From Butyrivibrio sp. (GTDB taxonomy: Bacteria > Bacillota > Clostridia > Lachnospirales > Lachnospiraceae), in the NCBI GenBank assembly GCA_024688095.1, contig JAILEJ010000473.1, positions 1 through 28,410 of the forward strand: DNA of 28,410 nucleotides. The letters run 5' to 3'. This document shows positions 14,943 through 24,700 of this stretch, in pieces (the first letter of the stretch is position 1; each line of letters opens with the position of its first letter). The notes under the pieces were generated by a model. It did no database searches. It had not been told where the DNA came from and saw only the letters and a list, made by a program, of their open reading frames with translations. Position numbers and translations under genes: made by a program.

Positions 14943-16511
14943 TTACTGCAAAAGCTGCAAAATCTGTGAAGGTCTCTCATTTGCCTGGGCAAGCATTGAT
15001 GTTCCTGCCTGTGACAGTACCTGCTGTGTTGAATATATTGTCATTTCGTCTGCCATATCAACATCCATAATTCTTGAATAAGCACTTGTCATGTTCTCAC
15101 CTGTACAATCCAGATTCTTTACTGTATGCTCAAGTCTATTCTCGTATGCACCAAGTCTTGCTCTTATCTCAGATACCTTTTTAATTGCATTAGAAATATC
15201 TTCAATCGCTTTATCCGCTCCAACATAAGGTGCATCTAAAGCAGTTTCTCTTGAATATGTTAGAATTTCATATAGCTCTTCTCCAAGCTCTGCGTCTGTT
15301 GATCCTGCTGTTGTAGCATCATCTACTGCTGTAACAAGGTCTTCGTAAGTGTATTTTGAAATATAATAAATACTTGCAAAGGCTTCTACTCTTTCCTGAT
15401 CAGTTGTATAAAGAGTACTTGAATCTATATCATCTAATCTCAAAAGAATGTTTTCATAGTTTTCAACCAGTTCCTCTTTTTCATCCTCATCAAGTGTTGT
15501 ATCTGCTTCTATTTCAGCAAGCTTTGCTTCTATAGGTGTAGCATAGCTTGTAAATGTACTCCACACAGCAGCAGCTGTTGTATCATCATATGCATACTCT
15601 TTCATAAATATTTCGACATCTGTATCAATGGTATCTGTAACATCTGTATATTCAAGTCCAAGGTGAGAGAGACTTATGTTGGGCATCCTTATGTCAATTG
15701 TCTGATCTTCATTGGCACCTATCTGCATCTGCATAGCACCCTTTGCCGTAAGTTCAAGACGCATGGTTTCACCCGTAAGATTATAATTAACCTTTAGTTC
15801 TATATAGTCGCCATCTTCATTAGCTATTTTTACGATATCGCCATCAACTGAAATCTTTGCATCTTCCAGATAAGGATCTGTTTCTCTGACACCTTCGCTA
15901 TCAAGCTTATAAACACTTATTGTTTCAGGATCTACAGTTGTCTCTCCATAGTATTCATCAAACTCAGTTGTAAGTCCGTCAAATTCATAGAATCCTGCTT
16001 TCATACTGTCTGAATAGCTACTCACCCTGAGTGCGTTTGTTGTTACATAATCTCCATTTGAATCTTCTACAGTTGCATATCCTTTTAAATCAAATACACC
16101 ATTTAAAAGCTGTTGTCCATTAAACTCTGTAGCTTCAGAAATCCTTGTAATCTCCTGCTTTAACTGGTCAATTTCATCCTGTATGTTTTTTCTGTCATTA
16201 TCACTTACTGTTCCATTTGCAGCCTGAACTGAAAGTTCATTCATTCTCTGCAGAATATCATGTACCTCAGACAATGCTCCATCAGCGGTCTCTATTACAG
16301 ATATTCCATCACTTGAACTGTCACTTGCAACCTCAAGACTCTTTATCTGTGCATTCATTCTTCTTGCCATAGCAAGACCTGATGGATTATCCTTTGCATT
16401 TACAATCTTTAAACCATTTGATAATCTTTCCAGAGAATCTGTAAGAAGATTATCATTTGTCTTTAATGCATTATTAGCAACCATTGCTGATACGTTTACG
16501 TTTACTCTCAT
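14943..16511 (-). CDS. fliC: Flagellin
   Basis: 522 aa. The conserved N-terminal D0/D1 region (about 1-140: LSNGLKIVNAKDNPSGLAMARRM, LQRMNELSVQAANG) and C-terminal D1/D0 region (about 435-522: ARLGAYENRLEHTVKN, then STQQVLSQAGTSMLAQAN and QILQLLQ) are intact. The middle is an acidic, T/D/E-rich variable domain of nearly 300 residues, so it is a mid-sized flagellin. R89 and L93 of the TLR5-contact motif are kept, but the second arginine is N91. GGAGG lies upstream of the ATG. The gene sits 24 bases after the large unknown protein gene, so both should share the sigma-28-like promoter at 19683-19709. Confidence 0.96.
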   Translation of the reverse strand: MRVNVNVSAMVANNALKTNDNLLTDSLERLSNGLKIVNAKDNPSGLAMARRMNAQIKSLEVASDSSSDGISVIETADGALSEVHDILQRMNELSVQAANGTVSDNDRKNIQDEIDQLKQEITRISEATEFNGQQLLNGVFDLKGYATVEDSNGDYVTTNALRVSSYSDSMKAGFYEFDGLTTEFDEYYGETTVDPETISVYKLDSEGVRETDPYLEDAKISVDGDIVKIANEDGDYIELKVNYNLTGETMRLELTAKGAMQMQIGANEDQTIDIRMPNISLSHLGLEYTDVTDTIDTDVEIFMKEYAYDDTTAAAVWSTFTSYATPIEAKLAEIEADTTLDEDEKEELVENYENILLRLDDIDSSTLYTTDQERVEAFASIYYISKYTYEDLVTAVDDATTAGSTDAELGEELYEILTYSRETALDAPYVGADKAIEDISNAIKKVSEIRARLGAYENRLEHTVKNLDCTGENMTSAYSRIMDVDMADEMTIYSTQQVLSQAGTSMLAQANERPSQILQLLQ

Positions 16512-16535
16512 GCTGAAACCTCCGAATATACTCGT

Positions 16536-19500
16536 TTATAATGCTTTTATAAACGCTTTTGCTAATCCTAATAAACTGTTGGTATCGGAAATTCCATTTT
16601 CCGATCCGGTAATGAGCCGGCCGGAGTCAGATACATTGTACATAACCATCATGTCCTGTGAATCTGCCCTAAAATCATTTGATGACTCTGCTATATTAGC
16701 AAGTAGTCTGTCTCTTACCTGTTCGATGTACTCTTTTACATCCTCTTCCTGCTTCATAGTTGTTGAAACTATTCCTCTTACTTTATCCTCATCTATTGCA
16801 AATGCTGCTGTAAGAGTTCCGTAGTATGGAGTATGCACTGAAGTTTCTATCTTTGTTCCTTCATTTTCTTCTCTTTTCAAAACAACATGCATATTTACTT
16901 CTGTTCCATCTACTTCTACAGGTATTTCGTAGCTGTCATTTTCTGCCATTTGTGCTCTGACTGACAACTGCTTTTGCATTAGTGTTATAGCTTTAATATC
17001 TATATAGCTGTCTACACTATCCGTTGTTATTTCCTCAAGTGCAGATATCGCATCCTGCATATGCTGGCCGTAAGATAATTTAAAGTCGTCTACTTCTCCC
17101 ATCTCATCTACAAGCTGCTGTTCCTTACTTCTAACAGCTCTTGAAGCAAGCTCCAAAGCCTTATCTGAAAATCTATCAGCAAGTCTTCTTCTATCAGTTC
17201 TGATTCTCATCATTGCTTCAACGCTACTCACAGTAACGCTTATGTTATTTTCTGCAAGCTCCTGTGAAACTTCGTTATATGACCTGGAATCAAGAATTTC
17301 TCTAACTTCCCTGCTTTCCTGTTCATAATACTTTAGATCTGCTTCTTTTCTTTCTTCTGTCTGCAATAATTTGTCAGCAAGTTCATCTAAAAGTGAATTG
17401 TTATTTGCCTTGGCTTCATGAAGCTTCTCAGGTTCCAGATTGTTATAGACAACATCAGATTTCTGACTGTAATAAGTAAAAGCTTTTTCTATCTGTTCAG
17501 AAATATTTACATTTCCATTTTTTCTTACAAGATCTATTCCTCCAAAGCTGTCATTTACTTTTACATCTATTCCAGACTTTGATTTTTTCTGGGTTCTCAT
17601 TGCCGTAAGCAGATTCTCTATTGTCATTTCTGCTCCGCTTTCAAGAACTGTACCTATTGCTGAATTATCTGTCTTATTCAGATTATTAAAAAGTCTGTAA
17701 ATTCCAATGAAGGTTTCTTTTTCCTCTTTTGTTATATCGGCATTTTGTTCCATCTTGTAAAGAAACTTAGCAAACTTTTCATTTGATTCTTTTGACTCAT
17801 TTTTGCCCTGATCCATTTCCTGACCAAGTTCATCCAAAGTCATTTTCAGGGGATTTTTTCCCTCCCTGATCATTTCAAGTACGCTTCCTGGATTAAGCTT
17901 CTTTACAGTATCTGTAAGCTTTAAGTCAATACTTCTTACTCTTTCAATATTTTCCGGAGTTATCTCCATTCTGTTATATCCAAGAATCCTGACAGCTCTC
18001 TGATTTTCTTCTGTTATCTTTTCATTAAGCTCTGTAAGTATTTCATCTGTGTTTCTAAAAGCCTTTTTAATACTATCTCCAAGATCTGCTCTAGGTGCTG
18101 TCATAAGCTTTTCATATTCAAATCCGGCTTTATCGAATGCACCTTTTGTAATCTCTGCCTTTTGATAGATTCTGTCTAATGTATCACCATTTTTTCCATC
18201 TTCAATTCTTGCAATTACTGCGGCTGGCATTGCATGAAGATCACTTATTTTGGATATGCTTTCTTCTAAAAGACTGTACTTTGCTGCCACCTGTATAGTG
18301 GTATTATCATTCGTTTTTCCAAAAAGATTTCCTGCTGCTTCATCAATTGTTTTCTGAAGATTATCAATCAGCTCCTTTAAAGGTGCTGTCTCTATCTGAA
18401 AACCTTTTTTTAACAGACTGTAGTTTGCAGTTATTGTCATAGACAGCCGAATTTCTTCCATCTGTTTTCTTGCCTGAATAAATTCAATATTATTATCTGA
18501 AACATTAGTAGCTAATTTGATGTCATTTTCTGAAGCTGAAAATATATTTTCCAGATTCAATTTTTTATTATCTGATATAACCTGCTTTATGTCATTTGTA
18601 CTTACTTCTGATACTTTTTCATATATATCTATTGCTTTATTTATATCAGAATTTTTCTGGAATACATTTCCAAAAGGTGCTTTTTTACCTTCAGAAATTG
18701 CCCTCGCAGATGACTCTATTACTTTTTCATTTGTAATTGGAAATTCAATATTTTTTATTTCCTCAAATTTTTGCAGATTTTCAGGAACAAGCGGTATAGA
18801 CTCCTCAATAAGCCATCTTGCATCTTTTTGTAGATTTTCATCGCTTACATCAAAACCAGCTTCTTCAATCACTTTATCTATCTGATCTTTAAGTCCTGAT
18901 AAATTAGTACTATCTGCCTTTTGGGCATAATAACCTCCTGCTTCCATCATATAAAAACCTTTTCCAGACTTATTCTGACCATTTGTACTATGTATTGCCA
19001 TATACAAATTTTCTATTGTAGGCTCTGTCTGATTAAGGATCATATATTTTGTGGTTCCATCAGAAAGTTTATTAATATCTTTGGAAAGCTCTAGCGCTTC
19101 TTTTACATCAGCAATATTTTCTGATGTAAGCGGTACATCATTTTCAGAAAAGCTTTTTTCAACCTGGTTTGCAAGTGACTTGCTACCCATGATTTTTTCA
19201 AGCTTTGCAGAATTAATGTCATCATTATAGCCACTCACAACTTCTCCGGACTGTGCCATAACAGCCTTAATTTTGTCGACTATAGTGACTGTTTCCTGTG
19301 GATCCATATCTTTGACATCATAACCATCCTCAGCAGCTTTCATATAATCTTCCGGGGTCATGGTATTTGATAATAATGTTTTGAAATTTTGCTGCATCTG
19401 AACATCCGTGTTCCCTGCCTCTGCCTGTACCTGTTCAGTTGTCTTGCCCTGATTTCCATAAGCATTATTGCTTATCATACTGCTATCAAGATCTACTGCA

Positions 19501-19628
19501 TAAGCACCTGGCATACTAACTCTGTTGCCGGCTCCAAAAGAAGGTCTGACTTTATAATCCCTTACCGTCTCTCTTACCTCCTGATTATTTGTTCCTTCGC
19601 CGGTTGCATTTAAAAAATTAATATTCAT
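16536..19628 (-). CDS. Large flagellin-linked protein of unknown function (DUF6240-like)
   Basis: About 1,030 residues, acidic and mostly helical, with no signal peptide or membrane span. I associate it with DUF6240 proteins of flagellated Lachnospiraceae, with low confidence. The C-terminal ~150 residues (VPVDG-type strands such as EIPVEVDGTEVNMHVVLKRE, then EEDVKEYIEQVRDRLLANI) have the pattern of the FliK hook-length C-terminal domain; this is inference. The start at 19626-19628 is preferred over the ATG at 19638-19640 because AAGG lies five bases before it and the first ATG has no SD. It is transcribed ahead of flagellin and fliS, so a flagellar role (hook length, export or filament) is likely. 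Confidence 0.7.
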   Translation of the reverse strand: MNINFLNATGEGTNNQEVRETVRDYKVRPSFGAGNRVSMPGAYAVDLDSSMISNNAYGNQGKTTEQVQAEAGNTDVQMQQNFKTLLSNTMTPEDYMKAAEDGYDVKDMDPQETVTIVDKIKAVMAQSGEVVSGYNDDINSAKLEKIMGSKSLANQVEKSFSENDVPLTSENIADVKEALELSKDINKLSDGTTKYMILNQTEPTIENLYMAIHSTNGQNKSGKGFYMMEAGGYYAQKADSTNLSGLKDQIDKVIEEAGFDVSDENLQKDARWLIEESIPLVPENLQKFEEIKNIEFPITNEKVIESSARAISEGKKAPFGNVFQKNSDINKAIDIYEKVSEVSTNDIKQVISDNKKLNLENIFSASENDIKLATNVSDNNIEFIQARKQMEEIRLSMTITANYSLLKKGFQIETAPLKELIDNLQKTIDEAAGNLFGKTNDNTTIQVAAKYSLLEESISKISDLHAMPAAVIARIEDGKNGDTLDRIYQKAEITKGAFDKAGFEYEKLMTAPRADLGDSIKKAFRNTDEILTELNEKITEENQRAVRILGYNRMEITPENIERVRSIDLKLTDTVKKLNPGSVLEMIREGKNPLKMTLDELGQEMDQGKNESKESNEKFAKFLYKMEQNADITKEEKETFIGIYRLFNNLNKTDNSAIGTVLESGAEMTIENLLTAMRTQKKSKSGIDVKVNDSFGGIDLVRKNGNVNISEQIEKAFTYYSQKSDVVYNNLEPEKLHEAKANNNSLLDELADKLLQTEERKEADLKYYEQESREVREILDSRSYNEVSQELAENNISVTVSSVEAMMRIRTDRRRLADRFSDKALELASRAVRSKEQQLVDEMGEVDDFKLSYGQHMQDAISALEEITTDSVDSYIDIKAITLMQKQLSVRAQMAENDSYEIPVEVDGTEVNMHVVLKREENEGTKIETSVHTPYYGTLTAAFAIDEDKVRGIVSTTMKQEEDVKEYIEQVRDRLLANIAESSNDFRADSQDMMVMYNVSDSGRLITGSENGISDTNSLLGLAKAFIKAL

Positions 19629-19648
19629 ATGCACCTTCATTTAGATAA

Positions 19649-19686
19649 AAAAATAAGATAGCAACTTTATTTGCTATCTTATTTTT
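19649..19686 (-). terminator. Terminator of glgB, also a predicted 5'-end hairpin of the flagellin operon
   Basis: A 16-bp perfect stem (19649-19664 with 19671-19686, loop CTTTAT) is followed on the minus strand by a T-run, a strong intrinsic terminator about 45 bases after glgB. It overlaps the sigma-28-like -10 element, so the next operon's transcript would begin within it. Confidence 0.8.
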
Positions 19687-19709
19687 CGGCTATATAAAAA
19701 AATTTCTTA
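19683..19709 (-). promoter_or_regulatory. Sigma-28 (FliA/SigD)-like promoter of the flagellin operon
   Basis: On the minus strand TAAG, 15 bases, GCCGAAAA. This matches TAAA-N15-GCCGATAA at 3/4 and 7/8 positions with exact spacing, and it precedes the large unknown gene, flagellin and fliS. No equally good site lies in the short gap directly before flagellin. Confidence 0.65.
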
Positions 19710-19732
19710 ACCTTTATTATTATTAACTATTA

Positions 19733-21724
19733 TTACTTTTTTTCTGTTGTTTTTTTAGTTACAGTCTTCTTACCAGCTGCCTTGTCTGATATCTTCTTTT
19801 CTGAAGCCTTTGTATCTTTTTTACTTGGAATTACAAACATCTCTGCTCCATAAGGTGGAAGTGGGAATGATATACTGTAGTCCTTGTAATCACAGAGGCC
19901 TTTTTCAGCAACTATTGAGTCTGGGATATTACTTCCTATTCCTGCAAACTTTTTATCTGCACTATCAAGAATATGTTTATAAGTTCCAGCAACCGGAACT
20001 CCTACTCTGAAATCACTTCTTTCGATAGGTGTAAAGTTAATAACTACAAGAATATTATCCTTTCCATCAGCGGACTTTCTCATATAGCTATAAATACTTC
20101 TGTCTGAATCATCGGCATTTATCCATTCAAATCCAGCCCAGTCATCATCTATCTCATAAAGTGCAGGGTACTTTCTGTATATTTCGAGAAGTTCTTTTAC
20201 ATAATCCTTCATTCCTCTGTTAAGATCATTCTGTAACAGGAACCAGTCAAGTTCACGTTTTTCACTCCATTCTCTTTCCTGTCCAAATTCCTGTCCCATA
20301 AACAGAAGTTTTTTACCAGAATGTGTGAACATAAATGTATAACCTGCTCTAAGATTTGCGTATTTATCAACCTTATAGCCAGGCATCTTTTCTACCATTG
20401 AACACTTTAAATGTACTACTTCATCATGTGATAATGGCAGAATATATTTTTCTGCATTATTGTAACTCATAGCAAAGGTCATCATGTTATGAGCACCTTT
20501 TCTGAAATATGGATCCAGCTTCATGTATTCACAAAAATCATGCATCCATCCCATATTCCATTTCAAAGAGAATCCAAGTCCCTCATCTTCAGCTTTGGCT
20601 GTTACCTTAGGCCATGCTGTAGACTCTTCTGCTATTGTAATTACATTTGGATATGTTCCTCTGATAACACTATTTAAATGCTTGAAGAACTCAATAGCTT
20701 CAAGGTTTTTGTTTTCACCATATTTATTTGGTACCCACTGACCATCTTTTTTACCATAGTCAAGATAAAGCATTGATGCAACTGCATCAACTCTGAGTCC
20801 ATCTACATGGAATTCTTTTATCCAGAATAAAGCATTTGCGATGAGGAAATTTCTAACCTCATTCTTTTCAAGATTGAAAATCTTTGTTCCCCAATCTGGG
20901 TGTTCACCCTTTCTTGGGTCCGGATGCTCAAATAAGCATTCGCCATCATATCTTGAAAGAGCAAAGTCATCTGTGGCAAAATGTGCAGGAACCCAGTCAA
21001 GAATAACACCAATATTGTTTTTATGAAGCTTATTTATAAGATACATAAAGTCCTTAGGCTCTCCGTATCTTGCTGTTGGTGCATAATAGCTGGTAACCTG
21101 ATATCCCCATGAACCATCAAATGGATGCTCAGCAATACCCATAAGTTCAATATGTGTATATTTCATTTCATTCAGGTAGTCAACTATTCTGTCAGCAAAC
21201 TCCCTGTATGAATAGAATCCATCTTCTGTTCCATCAGGATGTTTCATCCATGAACCTATATGGCATTCATAGATTGCCATAGGCTTTTTCTGATAATCGC
21301 CATCTTTTGTATTTTCATACCACTTTGTATCAGACCACTTAAAGCCGTTAAGATCTGTCGTTCTTGAAGCATTACCCGGTCTAAGCTCAGCGTAATTGGC
21401 AAATGGATCTGCTTTATATAACTTTGTTCCATCTGGTGTTCTGATAAGATACTTATAAAGTTCTCCTATTCCAACTCCTGGAATGAACAAAGTATATATT
21501 CCGCTATTTTTGAGTCTCTTCATTTCATGAATGTCTTCATCCCATCCATTAAAACTTCCTATAACATTAACTTTTTCAGCATGAGGTGCCCATACTGCAA
21601 AAAACATTCCTTTTTTGCCTTTCTCTTCTGAAATATGTGCACCAAGTTTTTTGTATATATCATAATGTGTTCCCTGTCCAAACAGGTACTCATCAGCTTC
21701 TGATATAAACACTTTTTCACTCAT
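19733..21724 (-). CDS. glgB: 1,4-alpha-glucan branching enzyme
   Basis: 663 aa GH13 enzyme that makes alpha-1,6 branches in glycogen. An N-terminal CBM48-type domain (FFAVWAPHAEKVNVIGSFNGWD, about 41-62) precedes the barrel. Catalytic residues are D313 (GLRVDAVASMLYLDY), E366 (ITIAEESTAWP) and D434 (LPLSHDEVVH). It ends with an unusual Lys/Thr-rich tail of about 30 residues (after FVIPSKKDTKAS). GGGGG precedes the ATG. It starts 31 bases after the large TPR gene and has a strong terminator, so the two form one operon. No other glycogen gene is in the window. Confidence 0.96.
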   Translation of the reverse strand: MSEKVFISEADEYLFGQGTHYDIYKKLGAHISEEKGKKGMFFAVWAPHAEKVNVIGSFNGWDEDIHEMKRLKNSGIYTLFIPGVGIGELYKYLIRTPDGTKLYKADPFANYAELRPGNASRTTDLNGFKWSDTKWYENTKDGDYQKKPMAIYECHIGSWMKHPDGTEDGFYSYREFADRIVDYLNEMKYTHIELMGIAEHPFDGSWGYQVTSYYAPTARYGEPKDFMYLINKLHKNNIGVILDWVPAHFATDDFALSRYDGECLFEHPDPRKGEHPDWGTKIFNLEKNEVRNFLIANALFWIKEFHVDGLRVDAVASMLYLDYGKKDGQWVPNKYGENKNLEAIEFFKHLNSVIRGTYPNVITIAEESTAWPKVTAKAEDEGLGFSLKWNMGWMHDFCEYMKLDPYFRKGAHNMMTFAMSYNNAEKYILPLSHDEVVHLKCSMVEKMPGYKVDKYANLRAGYTFMFTHSGKKLLFMGQEFGQEREWSEKRELDWFLLQNDLNRGMKDYVKELLEIYRKYPALYEIDDDWAGFEWINADDSDRSIYSYMRKSADGKDNILVVINFTPIERSDFRVGVPVAGTYKHILDSADKKFAGIGSNIPDSIVAEKGLCDYKDYSISFPLPPYGAEMFVIPSKKDTKASEKKISDKAAGKKTVTKKTTEKK

Positions 21725-21755
21725 ATGATGATACCCCCATAAAAATAATTTTTAG

Positions 21756-24700
21756 TTAATGCATGAAATCCTTTTCTCTTAAAATGATCATATCTTCTCT
21801 GTCAAAACGTTTTCCAAGAAGAGTGTCAAAATAATGTCCTATAGTATGCTTATTTGCATAGTAAATTGCATCATCTACTATACCCTTAACTTCTGATATA
21901 GTAACATCATGATCAAGTCTTTGATTATTGGCAATAACAGTATGAAGCGCAAGAATTCCAAGATCGTCTATTGCATACTCTTTTTCAAGAGCATATTGCT
22001 TAGCATAGGCAACAAGAGAATCATCGTCAAGAGCTTCAATATCTACTCTGACGTTAAAATTCTTCTTAAGTTCCGGATTTCTATCAAGGAATACATTCAT
22101 ATCATCCTTGGTATCCTCCATTACTATTATAATACCTTTATTTTCATTCTGTAGCTCTTTTATAAGAGTTACAACTGTTTCTTCTTTTAAATCCGCTGCT
22201 CTCTGTATTATAAGTGCACCATTTGCAAGCTTGTCAAGAATTCCACTTACACTCTTTTTGTTAAGTGTACTTGCAGTTGTCTTAGCAACCTTTCCGGAGA
22301 AATTTGAATCAGATGCCTGAACTGCCTTTATTAATCCCTTTGCAAGATTTACAGTACCTGCTCCAGGTTCACCTGTTACAATTACATTTCCAGAAAAAGC
22401 GTCCATACTCATGTTATCTATTGCACGAATTATCTGTCTTCTGGACTTTCTGTGATGAATATATGGTCCAAAGAGCTCCTTTTCTTCAGGAGTCATAACT
22501 CTTAATCTTTCAGATATTGTCTTATTCTCTGAACTATTATCATCCTCTGAATCTTCTATTTTATCTTCTTCCGCAGTTTCTGAAACTTCTTTTCTTACAT
22601 CCTCTGGCTCACTATGATTTTCCTCTTCTGATGTTTCTTCATCAGTTGCAAGCTCTTCACTCACAAGACTTTCCAGTTTGGAATAAGAGTCTGGTTCTTC
22701 ATCTTCATGAGCTTCCTCATCTTCAGACGACATATAAGATTCTTCAACTGAATCCTCTGCAGCTGGTAATTCTTCGGAATATACAGATTCCTCTGGCTGC
22801 TCTCCTTCGTAAGCTCCCTCATACTGAGCATCCATGCTTTCATGGTCTTGTACTTCCTCTGATTCAGCATCTTCTTCATTTTCTAGAGCAGTCTCTTCAT
22901 TTTCTGGAGCTATCTCTTCATTTTCTAGAGCAGTCTCTTCATTTTCTAGAGCAGTCTCTTCATTTTCAACAGCAGTCTCTTCATTTTCTGGAACTATCTC
23001 TTCATTTTCAACAGCTGTCTCTTCATTTTCAACAGCTTCAGGATTACTTAATGATACCTTTATTGCTTCTTCATATGCATCCTCCAATGGAAATTCTTCG
23101 CTCATTTCCAATGTCATATCATCTGAAGCTTCTAAATCTGCATTTTGTACATCTGAAACAGGCTGTTCATACCCTTTCTTATTCTGGAAGTTTTCAAAAA
23201 AACCTCCACTCTGATTAGGTTTTATTACAGTTCCGCTAAAATTATTCGAAAGATTAACCTCTTGTTCATTATTACTGTTTATAACAGTATTTTCTCTCTC
23301 AATTGCACTGGCAATGCCGTCTTCAATCTTCTGCTGAACAACAGGCTCTGACTTTTCATAAAAGTCACCAAACATATTTCCAGTTTCATCAGATACACGT
23401 TTACGTATTCTTGCAAGTGTTTCTTCCTGTTGCTGCTTTTTGTATGCTTCCCAGTTCTGCATAATATCAGCGATACTTATCTGACCAGTGATCTGACTCT
23501 CAACCTGTTTTTGCTCATCAAGAGCCATACTTATCTGGCCGTCATAGTCCTGCGAAAGCATTTTATCAAAATGATTATTCTTATAATTGATATTAGGCTT
23601 TATTACAGCTCCTGGAGCTTCTTCCTGTAATGGTTCTGATATAAATTCAGTCTGCTTATAAAATGGCCTTTCGCCCTCTAAATATGCATTTTGAGCTGTA
23701 TATTCAGGAGTTTCTTCTGCTACATTTTCAGCAGTATCTGTAAGTGTTTCCTGTGTAGAATTTTCTACTATATTATCGTAAACTTCTGCACCTACATTTT
23801 CTAAAGTATTTTCAAACACTTCTTCATTTGCATTTTCTAATGTGTTCTCAAATGTTTCCGTTCCTACATTTGCATTCTCTAATGTGTTCTCAAATGTTTC
23901 CGTTCCTACATTTGCATTCTCTGATGTGTTCTCGAATACTTTTGTATTTCCTGTTATATTTTCATAACCGCTTAAATCAATATTATCTGTTGTATTATCA
24001 GTACTCTCAGAAGAAGTATCCTGAAAAGCACCATAATCTTCACCAATTACAGCCTTTAGATTTTCAGCCAGTTCTTTTTGAAGATTTATTGTATTAAAAT
24101 TACCAACATCAACTGTAGGTACAAAGATTTCATCTTCTTCAGCTTTTTTACCATCTGGAGCTTCTTCCTGTGGTAAAATACCGTTCTCCTCAGCTGCTTT
24201 CTCTATTGCAAGAGCTTCCGCAAGATTATTATGACTTCTTACTGGTTCATAAATTGCTGTATCATCATCCTGACTTACATCTTCTACAACCGTTCCAACA
24301 TGTGGAAGTTCTTTTGTAGGCTGTTTCTCTGTAAGTTTCTCAGAAGTGATTACTGTTTCCTGCGGCATCATCTTAGGTGCTTCATTTTTCTCAAGATCTG
24401 CTGGATCTATTACTTTTCCTGAAAGTTCCGCTTTATATAACTCATATTTTGCTTTCTGTTCAGGAGAAAGAGACTCATGGAGTGCTTTAAGCTCCAGAGC
24501 CTTCATTACGTATCTTCCATCTCCAAACATAATGAACATTTCATCACATTCTTCGACACATTCAGTTGCCAGTCCTACTCTATGATAAAGATAAGCAAGT
24601 TCATATGCCCATTTTTCGACATAATCATGCCTCTTAAACTCTTCAAGAACCGCGATTCTCTCTTCAAGGCTTACATCCTGAGCTACATATAACTTATACT

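Noticed and set aside
22517..23218. Long plus-strand open frames with Ser/Leu-rich repeats
   Set aside because: They mirror the tandem repeats of the TPR gene on the other strand and have no SD or promoter.
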